From assembly GCF_022352215.1 (NCBI RefSeq), contig NZ_JAKRWF010000001.1, forward strand, positions 1,736,001 through 1,800,000: a stretch of 64,000 bases of DNA, in the 5' to 3' direction. This DNA comes from Flavihumibacter cheonanensis. GTDB lineage: Bacteria; Bacteroidota; Bacteroidia; Chitinophagales; Chitinophagaceae. A model generated the notes under the pieces. That model made no database searches and was not told the DNA's origin. It saw only the letters and a list, made by a program, of their open reading frames with translations. Positions 1 to 8,246 of this stretch are shown piece after piece. Each line of letters opens with the position of its first letter. Position 1 is the first letter of the stretch. Made by a program: the position numbers and the translations under genes.

Positions 1-113
1 GGAAACTAGAAATTTTCATGGCTGGATGATTGATTACATCTAAAATTGACCACCAATGATATGGTAGATCCCATTATCAAATCAAACTTAAGAACTTAAT
101 ATTACAACTTGCG

Positions 114-142
114 ATACTAAATCTATACCATAGATTTAGTAT
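114..142. promoter_or_regulatory. 29-bp hyphenated palindrome upstream of the ART-like gene
   Basis: Positions 114-126 (ATACTAAATCTAT) are a perfect 13-bp inverted repeat of 130-142, separated by ACC. It lies 80 bp before the ATG at 222. No T-run follows on either strand that would make it a clear terminator, so an operator or a mobile-element end is more likely. Nothing else is recognisable in positions 1-221. Confidence 0.4.
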
Positions 143-221
143 AACTTACCTAAACTTAAAATTGTCATATTCTTCATTTCATAAAATCTAATTTTTGTAA
201 ACACAATCAAATCCAGACAAA

Positions 222-770
222 ATGAATGACACATTTAAATATCGATTGACAAAGAAACAAAAGATGGAAATTGCACAAAACCTAATAGATGTTCTTCAAA
301 AAGATATAACAATAACAAAGCAAGCAATTATTTTTATTGGAAACTGGATTCTCACTGCCGGTAACGAAAAACGGAAAGCATTCTATGATGTTTGGGACAT
401 CGTTTTAAAGAACTATCTACCTACGACAAGGCCTATTCTTTTTAGGGCATGTCAAAGAATCAGTAAAGTTGAAAAGATAACCAGTTTTACCGGACGATTA
501 GAATGTGCAAGAAGGTTTAGTATTAATGGTGGCACTTTAATCATTTGTGATACAAAAGAAACACTTCAACTTGATGAGATATTTTGCAAGCCTGGCGAGT
601 ATAAACATTCCTTCTATCCTCTGACAACTGTACTACAAAAAGCGAAAAAAGGCGGTGGCTGGGGTTTCTCAAAAACACTATTGGAAGATTATATTGGGGA
701 AGATGAATACATCATGAGAAATAATTTAGGACACATGTCCTACTTAAAATGGATTAAAAAAAATAATTAA
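222..770 (+). CDS. ADP-ribosyltransferase-like protein (putative)
   Basis: A 182-residue protein with no signal peptide or membrane segment. I do not recognise a named family. The order of short motifs, however, fits the R-S-E class of mono-ADP-ribosyltransferases: an Arg in PILFRA (R75), a Ser-Phe-Thr motif in ITSFTGRLECARRF (residues 86-99), where the STS strand followed by a helix is expected, and an E-x-E-like GEDEYIM (E160, E162) near the C-terminus, where the catalytic glutamate lies. If correct, it would transfer ADP-ribose from NAD+ to a protein or nucleic acid. The insertion between SFT and ExE (residues 104-155) is longer than in small toxins. The nearest neighbour on the same strand is the nuclease-like gene at 1183, 412 bp away. 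The start is the first ATG, and the region is A/T-rich like the rest of the island. The fold assignment is inference from motif order only. Confidence 0.5.
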   Translation: MNDTFKYRLTKKQKMEIAQNLIDVLQKDITITKQAIIFIGNWILTAGNEKRKAFYDVWDIVLKNYLPTTRPILFRACQRISKVEKITSFTGRLECARRFSINGGTLIICDTKETLQLDEIFCKPGEYKHSFYPLTTVLQKAKKGGGWGFSKTLLEDYIGEDEYIMRNNLGHMSYLKWIKKNN

Positions 771-1182
771 TATTACAAACATCTACAAGTGTTTCATTTA
801 CAGTACCTCAATTTTAACTACTGCAGTCAGCCTCATATTTATTTTTTATTATGTTTTTCGCTAATTCTGGTAGCCGTTTCGGACTTTGCACAGGAAAAAA
901 GTACTGATTCAAATCGAATTGCGGTTCCGTTATTTGTATGGATCAAGTTTTATCGATGCGTACGGATAAAACATCAGAGCTGTAGCAAGAATTTATTGAG
1001 TGCTCCAAATTAAGCCTATTTATTCCTGTCATAAATTTACCAAACTACAGATTTTTATTACTTTTTTGATATCCTTCATTTTGTATATAGGATCGTAAGC
1101 AGATTGAATATTTGTTAAGAACCAACTAGCATAATTAAAATTTCTCATTATAAAATTGTTATATTTATAACAATACTAACCT
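771..1182. other. Intergenic stretch without a supported gene
   Basis: 412 bp between two plus-strand island genes. A 74-codon open frame at 789-1013 begins with a hydrophobic stretch ending in FAQ, which resembles a signal peptide. It has no recognisable mature domain and could be the remnant of an exported-protein gene. I see no tRNA, hairpin terminator or transposon end. Confidence 0.3.
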
Positions 1183-2286
1183 ATGCTGGAAAATTTATCA
1201 GATGAAGATAAGCAAACAATTGCTTTTCAGATTGTTGTTGCACTTCGAGACACATTAAGCATTGCAAAAAAATCAACTGTAAAGCCGACATATGAAGCCG
1301 CTATAAATATAATCAACGATTTAAACCCTGAGCTTTACCAAGAAGTTTCGAATGCTTTGCCGTTTAAGAATCTTAGTGAAGAAGCACGCTTCTATCAAAA
1401 TAAAGCGGAATTGCAGAGCATTACTTCCGATACACCAATTACAGCTATTCAATTAATTGATCTGGAATTGACAGAATTGAATCAGTTACTGATTGATGCA
1501 TCTGATATTGATGCGGATAAAAAAAAGTTTGTGAAACAAAAAATATTATCCTTAACTGGCCTTAAGGAAACCCTCAGACCTAGAAGAATTTCTGAGAATA
1601 GATATTTACAAAGAGACTTCTCAACAGTTGATAGAAGGGATTTTGGTGCCTCTTTAGTTATCCAAAATGATTTTGTTGCCGATTTTAGACTTAAGTCCAA
1701 TAGCTTTTTGCGAATTAGATTACTTCATCCAGACAGAATAGAACATTCAACAGGCGCTGATCTTATTTATGAACAACACGATGTGGAACAAGGGAAGATC
1801 CGCGTAATGTTCTTGCAATATAAAATTTGGGAAGATGGTGTGCTATATTATTCTCAGGCTCATAATCTTGAACAGCAACTAAGAAGGATGCACAGTCTTC
1901 TATGCGAAGATCGATATTGTAAGCAACCAGAAAGCTTGAATGGGGAATTCGAGTATAGATTTCCATATTGTTCAGCATTTTTACGACCGACGGACAAGGT
2001 TCAGCTAAGCAACTCAAAACTTATCTCCACTGGTATACACATACCGGTTTGCCTTGCCTTAGCTTGGCGGAATAGAGGCGATATTTCAATAAATAAAAAA
2101 GAAATAAGAACAGCAACGCTAACACACGAAATCTTCGAAGGCTTATTCAACAAATCATTCATTGGATCAAGGTGGCTAACTGAAGAAGAACTCGAGAGAT
2201 TTTATAGATCAAATGGAATTTTAGAATCTGATGAGTCGATAAAAATTTATGCCAGAGAGATCATGGATAATTACCCATCATATTAA
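1183..2286 (+). CDS. Predicted nuclease-fold protein of the island
   Basis: A 367-residue soluble protein. Residues 1-130 are helical and unremarkable. The region around residues 178-216 looks like the core of a PD-(D/E)XK fold: IEHSTGADLIYE (E187, D193) followed by a strand ending in MFLQYK (Q212, K214), that is E...GAD...QxK. Restriction-like proteins often use QxK in place of ExK. After it comes a helix with QLRRMHSLL, then a strand with YCSAFL, an arrangement seen in several uncharacterised nuclease-like families. The substrate is unknown. It lies on the same strand as the ART-like gene but 412 bp downstream, so an operon is uncertain. The gene at 2363 converges on it with a 76-bp gap. 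The fold call is moderate. That it cuts nucleic acid is inference. Confidence 0.5.
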   Translation: MLENLSDEDKQTIAFQIVVALRDTLSIAKKSTVKPTYEAAINIINDLNPELYQEVSNALPFKNLSEEARFYQNKAELQSITSDTPITAIQLIDLELTELNQLLIDASDIDADKKKFVKQKILSLTGLKETLRPRRISENRYLQRDFSTVDRRDFGASLVIQNDFVADFRLKSNSFLRIRLLHPDRIEHSTGADLIYEQHDVEQGKIRVMFLQYKIWEDGVLYYSQAHNLEQQLRRMHSLLCEDRYCKQPESLNGEFEYRFPYCSAFLRPTDKVQLSNSKLISTGIHIPVCLALAWRNRGDISINKKEIRTATLTHEIFEGLFNKSFIGSRWLTEEELERFYRSNGILESDESIKIYAREIMDNYPSY

Positions 2287-2362
2287 GTAAAAATTTGATT
2301 ACTCGATAGATTAACAAGGATTTAAAATAAAATCTTGAAAAGTCAAATTGGCAACGATACAA

Positions 2363-3625
2363 CTACAAAAAACCCTCATTCCGCAGGTGATCACCGATCC
2401 CAAGGCAGTTAACTTCTTTAAGCAGTTTTAGTTCTCGTAGCCGTATCTTGGCTACCTCTTTAGAAACGCAAAAACGCTTCTCGATCGCAGTTAACAGGTT
2501 GAATAAAGCAACTTGGTTACATGACTGTTGATCAACGAACATGTAGCCCCGGTGAATGCCATTGACTTTGAAGTAACGCAAGATAAACTCTCCGAACTGG
2601 CCTATGGGTAGTAACATCTGAGCAGCCATCATATTTGCCTGCCGTTCGAGTCGTTGCGTCATTTTTCCAGTTAGCGGACTTGGTAAGCCAAACAAAGCAA
2701 TGGTTTCCTGGCGACCATTATAATATGGTGCAAGTAACGGATAGTGCAATGCCAAGTGGGCTATTTCATGAGCTAGTGTAAAACGCCATCGATGTATGTC
2801 TGCTAGAAGCTCCGCTTCAACATAAATCACCAGTGGATCAAATTCAATCTTACCTAATAATCCAGCACCAAGTGAACGTGTAAATTCGAAAGCCACATCA
2901 TAGTAACCAGAAATAGATTCACATAACAGATCCATGTCCAGCAGTCCACCTTTATAACATTGTTGTAGCGAAAGCGAATTAATCCGCTCATCAATATCTT
3001 GTGCGGTTAAATACGGAATTTGCAGTAGCGATTCCGGTAGCTCAAACTTACTTATCACACCAAGGTGTTCAAGCCAAGATCCGAAACTGATAAAGCAATC
3101 ATATCCGTCCACCCCAAAGAATCCTGTCCGTTCTAGCTCTGGTGCTATCAGCTGCCCTTTTACAAAGTTCAATTGCCGAATCCAGTCGGCAGTATCCTTG
3201 CGCTCTGCTATCCAATCGAGCACCTGGTCGCAGCCTATGCGAGCCAGCCCAATTTTTTTTGAAAGCGCCACATTCACCGCCCCCCCTTGAAATCCTGATC
3301 GGCTTATTACAATTCCTTTAGTATTGTGGTCTCCCACTTGTCGGATCTTAGATTCAAATTCTTCAATATCATCAACAGGCACTTTTTTTTCATAGTTCTT
3401 GACTTCAATCAACACTAGTATGCTATATTCAGTTGCCCCGGGCCGGAACACCTCAATGGCTATATCAAAAACAATATTGCCCTTTCGGCTTTCGGAATGA
3501 TACGCCCTTTTCTGAAAGATCTGACTTCGATTACCGGGAAAAGCAAGTTGTTCTCTTTCCAGCAAAGCCTTCAATGTGTAAAATACCTGGTCTTCCAGGG
3601 AGTCACCTTTTGCAACTGTATTCAT
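2363..3625 (-). CDS. Mrr-like restriction endonuclease fused to ImmA/IrrE metallopeptidase
   Basis: A 420-residue protein with two recognisable parts. Residues about 5-150 form an Mrr/PD-(D/E)XK nuclease domain: D54 in VFDIAIEV, then VLIEVKNY with E74 and K76, the classic D-ExK catalytic set, followed by the conserved KGIVISRSGF strand. Residues about 205-345 are an ImmA/IrrE-type zinc peptidase: LAHEIAHLALH (H286, E287, H290) and the third ligand region ERQANMMAAQMLLP (E328). ImmA/IrrE enzymes cleave repressors or toxin-linked regulators in response to damage or phage. A nuclease on the same chain suggests a self-contained stress or phage sensor and effector, which is inference. The 80 C-terminal residues are unassigned. 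The gene is transcribed in the same direction as the DUF4365 gene at 3971-5935, 345 bp upstream of it. ATG start at 3625. Confidence 0.8.
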   Translation of the reverse strand: MNTVAKGDSLEDQVFYTLKALLEREQLAFPGNRSQIFQKRAYHSESRKGNIVFDIAIEVFRPGATEYSILVLIEVKNYEKKVPVDDIEEFESKIRQVGDHNTKGIVISRSGFQGGAVNVALSKKIGLARIGCDQVLDWIAERKDTADWIRQLNFVKGQLIAPELERTGFFGVDGYDCFISFGSWLEHLGVISKFELPESLLQIPYLTAQDIDERINSLSLQQCYKGGLLDMDLLCESISGYYDVAFEFTRSLGAGLLGKIEFDPLVIYVEAELLADIHRWRFTLAHEIAHLALHYPLLAPYYNGRQETIALFGLPSPLTGKMTQRLERQANMMAAQMLLPIGQFGEFILRYFKVNGIHRGYMFVDQQSCNQVALFNLLTAIEKRFCVSKEVAKIRLRELKLLKEVNCLGIGDHLRNEGFL

Positions 3626-3970
3626 ATCTAATATCTGTTGCTATTTAAGTTTAGACTAAAAATGTGCACATAGTGATTAATCAAATATTTGACAGCGGGG
3701 GTGGTTGGTATCTAAAATCCAGCTATAGCAGGATCAGGCTAAAATTATGTAATTTAATTATTCACCCCCTCTGGGCTGTTTTTATCCACTGTTATTCCGC
3801 TACAATATGCCCCCCGATGGGTCAACATCACCCGGAATACCGGGGTCAGGACCATCGGAATTTACAGTATAAGGTTTGTATCCTGTTTCTAGATTTATAA
3901 GAATTTGATAATCAGACAACTACACGTTATATTCGCTCATCAAATTCACTCAATAAATGACAATTAGCTG
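3626..3970. other. Intergenic region with IS-end-like repeats
   Basis: 345 bp between two minus-strand island genes. No coding region is supported. The middle (3791-3865) holds the repeat cluster listed separately. The flanks contain a G-run and a C-run facing each other (near 3695 and 3766) that could pair, but the pairing is too loose to name. Confidence 0.3.
3791..3865. repeat. Three copies of a GGGTCA...CGGAAT repeat, probable solitary IS21-type end
   Basis: Two direct copies at 3819-3840 and 3843-3865 share GGGTCA, a variable centre, then CGGAAT. A third copy in inverted orientation lies at 3791-3814. The outer CCGATGG/CCATCGG arms (3814-3820, 3852-3858) and inner CCCGG-AATA-CCGGG can also fold into a nested stem-loop. 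Multiple about 20-bp repeats of this kind are typical of IS21-family termini. No istA or istB gene is near, so this would be a leftover end. The family call is from memory of such ends. Confidence 0.4.
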
Positions 3971-5935
3971 TCACAATCCCCATGTCGTCAATAACGTGTC
4001 CAAATCGGAATGCGGAGCGGAAAAAATGCCTGTCGTTTTATTCCGTAGTATGAAACGACTTTTCTTTGTATAAGGGTTGATAAAATTTTGCTCTGTTATA
4101 ACTTCAATATCAGCATTTGTACAGCGTTGATAAAACAATCGGTAAGATATCATTTCGTGCAACAGGTATGGAAGACAATCTTCGGGCAATCCCAATGAGT
4201 GAAGTGTACTACGAGCCAATGTTTCCAACTGAGTATCATTTAAGTCTTTTAACACCATAGCATTCTCTGTGTCGAGGTTCTCCTGCGCTTGTTTCTTTCG
4301 GGCAATCATTCCTGAGAAAATAAGCGGACGTGACGATACACATTGCAGTGCCTCAAACTTCTCTTTAGTATCGTAAAGTACTTTCTTATCATAAGGCGTA
4401 GCTATATTATATCCCTCCTCCGCTAGCTCCACAAGATCAATCATGTTGCATAAATTTTCATAAGCGTAGTTAGGCATATTTAACTGTGTAAATGCATTAC
4501 AAGTGTTTTCCGCGATGGCAATCTTACCCAATATCCTCTCTGGAAACCTGCCCATGGTGTGCACTGGCACGTCCAAGGAAACATAGTTTATCTGCGAAAA
4601 AATAAAGTGTTTGACATCTAGGCTGAAAATATGTGCATTTAATACTTTATCCGAATTGCTTACTGCTTCTTTATTGATGCGACGCAGCAAATTGTTGAAC
4701 CTGTTTTCCAAAGCTACAAGATTTGTTGTCGCGGCTTCCCGCTCTGTTAAGAGAACCTTTCCATTCATAGACTCCCGTATTGCAAATGAACTTAGTGAAT
4801 CGGCACCGATCATAGTAATTAAACAGGACAAATTTTCAGCGTTCCATAATAAAAGCAATGCCTTTTTTCGGTTCGAAACTGAGAGTTGTTCGATTTCTGC
4901 AAAGACCTTGTCTATATGCAGCAGAATATCGGGAGGTAATGGCTCGAGTGCTTGTTTTTTTGTCAGTTTGAAATAAATGAGGTTTATCTCGATGGTTATT
5001 TTGTTTTCATCATCGATGGCCGTTTTCAATAATTCCTCCAACTCTTGGATAAATTTATCTCTATCAAGATAACCCAATGACAGGTCATTTTTCATTTCTA
5101 CAAAACGCAAAATCAGCTTCATTTCTTCCGTCAGCTCGTGTTTGGATAACTTTGAAGCAAACATCCTTGATTCAACATGCATTCCTGTTTCTCCATAGGC
5201 AACCGCCGCCATTAGCAACAACTCTTTATTACCATATAGCTCGATTAAAGGTATTCGTGAAATCAAACCGTATATAATATGGATGTCATGTTTATTAAAA
5301 AGTAGAATACCATGTTTCCTCAGGAACATTTTAAGCTGGTCAATATTATTAAAATCATACGGTGTCGGATTATCAGAGAGAACTGAAGGCAATCCGTAAC
5401 TCAGGCCCATAGAGTTTTGCATCATCGCTGCCTGCACAAACCGGTTTTTAAACGTATGATGCAGCTCCTTGGCAGCTACCGAGGTCAATTTATTGGAAAC
5501 CGGTATATGTATATTAACCTGCGCCTGGGACTGCCAGTCATTAAATAACTTTTCTTCTGTAATCCGCTGGAAGATACGATCGCAATACTCAAAATAACAT
5601 TCTTCTTGATCCTCAGAATAAATAGCTATGATACCACCGGTCGGCATTCTGCGCATCAGGTAACCGAGTCTTGATGTTTCAAAAGAATATGTAATGAATC
5701 TCCCATCCCCGATCAACTTTAATTTTGCTACACTTTTGATTTGTATCGGAAACCGTTGATTGGAAGCGCGACCATCCTCCAGCACCAGTTCTGCATCAAA
5801 ATCGCATCCATAGTCAGGGATGTCCTCCCTGAGAATAAATCCCGACTGCATATTCAGAAAGCGTTTCAATTGTTGTACACTTCGCTCGCAATTTGCGGCT
5901 GATCGATCGACAATTGGCAGATCATTATAAGCCAT
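3971..5935 (-). CDS. DUF4365-type nuclease-fold protein with long helical C-terminus
   Basis: A 654-residue protein. The N-terminus (residues about 8-165) matches DUF4365, a PD-(D/E)XK-like domain. It shows RSAANCERSVQQLKRFLN, then DYGCDFDAEL (D45, D47, E49), then FPIQIKSV (Q65, K67), and the downstream LGYLMR..GGIIAIY strand. Residues about 170-654 carry no motif I can name. They are helix-rich, with a repeated pattern of leucines and alternating charges that could be an alpha-solenoid of TPR type. DUF4365 proteins are common in defence islands, but no biochemical role is established that I can cite. The gene lies upstream of the nuclease-peptidase fusion and on the same strand, so the two may be co-inherited. 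The 345-bp gap argues against simple coupling. ATG start at 5935. Confidence 0.7.
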   Translation of the reverse strand: MAYNDLPIVDRSAANCERSVQQLKRFLNMQSGFILREDIPDYGCDFDAELVLEDGRASNQRFPIQIKSVAKLKLIGDGRFITYSFETSRLGYLMRRMPTGGIIAIYSEDQEECYFEYCDRIFQRITEEKLFNDWQSQAQVNIHIPVSNKLTSVAAKELHHTFKNRFVQAAMMQNSMGLSYGLPSVLSDNPTPYDFNNIDQLKMFLRKHGILLFNKHDIHIIYGLISRIPLIELYGNKELLLMAAVAYGETGMHVESRMFASKLSKHELTEEMKLILRFVEMKNDLSLGYLDRDKFIQELEELLKTAIDDENKITIEINLIYFKLTKKQALEPLPPDILLHIDKVFAEIEQLSVSNRKKALLLLWNAENLSCLITMIGADSLSSFAIRESMNGKVLLTEREAATTNLVALENRFNNLLRRINKEAVSNSDKVLNAHIFSLDVKHFIFSQINYVSLDVPVHTMGRFPERILGKIAIAENTCNAFTQLNMPNYAYENLCNMIDLVELAEEGYNIATPYDKKVLYDTKEKFEALQCVSSRPLIFSGMIARKKQAQENLDTENAMVLKDLNDTQLETLARSTLHSLGLPEDCLPYLLHEMISYRLFYQRCTNADIEVITEQNFINPYTKKSRFILRNKTTGIFSAPHSDLDTLLTTWGL

Positions 5936-6067
5936 ACGGTATCTATTTGTTGCAAGTTAGCGACTGAAATCATCTTTTGTGGTACAAAAAGAACTGGCAT
6001 TTAAGAAATATAAGCCACTTAATCCAAAATACATAATGTACGCTTAAGACTAGCTGGAATGCTTTGA

Positions 6068-6735
6068 GTTAGAGGTCTGATTCCGGTTTCAGAACGAAGT
6101 AGGCGGTACTAATCGCCAGGAGTTCATTTCGAAGAAGCTCCACTTCCCGGACCTGATATTGAAGGGTCCGGCTAGCGCTTTCAACGGGAAATGCCAGACT
6201 TAAGAACCAGGTGATAAAATTTCGACTCCAGTTAAGATTGTCAAATTTTTCAGGCAGATTAATTCCGTTGTAATCAAGAAAATCCTTTACCCGGTTTTTA
6301 AAACGTTTCAGTTCCAGCCAGATTTTTTACGTTGCCGGATCAGGTTTCTGTCAGCTTCCTGATGAAGTGGAGGGATATAGATTCCGCGTAGCTCCCCTTT
6401 GGCCAACCCATGGGCAATACTATGTGAATCGCGGCTATCTGTTTTATAGACTTCATCCAAAGCTAGAAGGAATATCAGCCGGTTTAACGACCAGGCAGAT
6501 AATCCCCAATTCAGATAACTGGCGCTGAATCCAATACCCAAACTTTCCGCTTTCATAGGCACATTGATAGGGAGCCCCAGGGAAATGTGTCGTGAAATTG
6601 AGGTAAAGGATTTCAGGAGAGGGCTGTTGGTATATATTCTGGACAAACATATCTCCCAGGATATACCAACATTCCAGCTCCGTTTGTGAACGTCCAGACC
6701 CACATAAATGGTCTGATTTTCGAAATTGGCTGTAA
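6068..6735 (-). pseudogene. IS110-family transposase remnant (5' part, frameshifted)
   Basis: The minus-strand reading from about 6735 gives ENQTIYVGLDVHKRSWNVG, the N-terminal RuvC-like start of IS110 transposases with the first catalytic Asp. The reading then changes frame at least three times. A middle frame (about 6650-6480) reads YESGKFGYWIQRQLSELG, another (to 6308) reads KTDSRDSHSIAHGLAKGELR, and a last one (about 6320-6068) reads RFKNRVKDFLDYNGINLPE. These are consecutive parts of the family in the right order. The C-terminal Transposase_20 half with the catalytic Ser is absent. The copy is dead and probably old. From 5936 to 6067 there is no gene. Confidence 0.8.
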
Positions 6736-7053
6736 TTTTAGATAGGACGTTTAGATGTTTGGTTAACTATCAAAGTTACTGTAGCTATCCTGCTTACAGA
6801 ATAGACTACTACCAATCTGAACGTCTACTTTATATAGCATAAGGGCTTTGCAATATGACAAGGTGGCGAATTTAATATAGGCATTTTGTTCGCTATCCGG
6901 TTTTAGTTCGAACCGACGAATTACGCCAAGTAATTGAATAAACAATGAGCTTTTGTATCTTTAATCAGCAGAGGCACCAGGCAGACGGGAAAAAGAATGC
7001 CGCAACACCCAATGCTTCAATGCTGTAGGAAAATTACTAATACAGTTCTCTAA
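6736..7053. other. Intergenic, no supported gene
   Basis: 318 bp between the IS110 remnant and the nuclease/ATPase operon. A 60-codon minus-strand frame at 6763-6945 has no recognisable motif. A weak promoter-like TATCTTTA occurs near 6955, upstream of the operon start at 7054, without a convincing upstream TTTG element. Confidence 0.25.
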
Positions 7054-8217
7054 ATGACAAAATCAGAAAAATTCGTATCGGACTTATGCAGTAAGTCGTT
7101 TTTACCATTTTGGAGTTTCCCTAGCCCTATTGGGAAAAAAAATAATGAACTTTGCGACTTATTAGTTATCTGTGACAAGCATATTATCATAATTTCAGTG
7201 AAGGATATAGAACCTTCAAAACACGAAGACGAAACAAATGTTTATACCAGATGGGTAAAAAAGGCAATCCACGAATCAGTTTCTCAAATTTACGGAGCCG
7301 AAAAATATATAAACTCTGTAGACACAATCCAACTTAAAAACGCAGACTATACCGTTGATTTACCACCAAAGAATAAACGAATAATTTACAGAATAGCTAT
7401 TGCATTTGGTAGTAAACCCCATTTCCCTTTACCGACAGGTCATTTTGGTAAAGGATTCGTTAATGTATTTGATGAAAATTCAACAATGACAATTTTAAAA
7501 GAACTAGACACCATCACAGATTTTACTAACTACCTTGTAGAGAAACAAAGCTTTTCAGAAAAAAACACAATACTAGTCCCATTTGAAACAGATTTTTTGG
7601 CTCTTTATTTAGAGACAGGATTAAAATTTGAAATTGATGAAAATATTGTTCTAGGAGGAGAAAATTTATGGGAAGAGTATGTAAAAAGCGAAAAATATTT
7701 AAAATGGGAAAGGGAAAAGGAAGTTAGTTACGTATTTGATATTATGATTCAAAGTTTCTTCCTATACAACAAGGACTTATATAAAACCAAAGAAAATAGA
7801 AATAATCTTGAAAAAGCTATAAGAATAATTGCTCTTGAACCGAGAATCAACAGGATAAAGTTGGGATTAGCTATAGAAAATGCTATAAAAAATAATGTGA
7901 AATCCAGAATGCTAACCCCATATGGAAATGCAGAACATACTTATGTATTTATGAGAGTAACTGAAAATAATTGGGAATCAAAAGACTCTGAATTAGGGTT
8001 ACGATGTATCGTTGCAAGAGCAGAATTTCCCCAAGCTAAAATAATAATTGGAGTCTCAATTTATAGAACAAAGGAAGACGTTATCTCATTTGATTTTCAT
8101 TACATTCATATTCCAGACTTAGATGATAAATTTATTAAAATAGCAAATTCAATTAAATCAGAGTTAGGATTATTTAAAAATGTGAAGCGGACGCACAGTA
8201 AGGAAATAAGAGAATAA
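7054..8217 (+). CDS. Nuclease-like protein, first gene of a two-gene putative defence operon
   Basis: A 387-residue, Lys/Glu-rich soluble protein with no hydrophobic segment. The N-terminal 60 residues look like a NERD or restriction-endonuclease-like core: after FPSPIGKKNNELCDLLV (E32, D35) comes a strand IIIISVKD in which S48-V-K50 fills the (E/S)xK position. Residues about 60-385 are unassigned. They include a repeated alpha/beta pattern and a final FDFHYIHIPDLDDKFIKIA region. The next gene starts 29 bp downstream on the same strand, so the two are almost certainly one operon. Codon use is strongly A/T-biased and unlike the backbone genes after 15.7 kb, which suggests horizontal transfer. 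I do not recognise a named family. The nuclease assignment rests on one motif. Confidence 0.6.
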   Translation: MTKSEKFVSDLCSKSFLPFWSFPSPIGKKNNELCDLLVICDKHIIIISVKDIEPSKHEDETNVYTRWVKKAIHESVSQIYGAEKYINSVDTIQLKNADYTVDLPPKNKRIIYRIAIAFGSKPHFPLPTGHFGKGFVNVFDENSTMTILKELDTITDFTNYLVEKQSFSEKNTILVPFETDFLALYLETGLKFEIDENIVLGGENLWEEYVKSEKYLKWEREKEVSYVFDIMIQSFFLYNKDLYKTKENRNNLEKAIRIIALEPRINRIKLGLAIENAIKNNVKSRMLTPYGNAEHTYVFMRVTENNWESKDSELGLRCIVARAEFPQAKIIIGVSIYRTKEDVISFDFHYIHIPDLDDKFIKIANSIKSELGLFKNVKRTHSKEIRE

Positions 8218-8246
8218 AATTTCTACAACATTGAAAATAACACACA

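Noticed and set aside
789-1013. 74-codon frame with a signal-peptide-like start
   Set aside because: There is no recognisable mature domain and no strong start context, so it is listed only as part of an intergenic region.
6763-6945. 60-codon minus-strand frame before the nuclease/ATPase operon
   Set aside because: No motif, no partner and typical of random A/T-rich frames.
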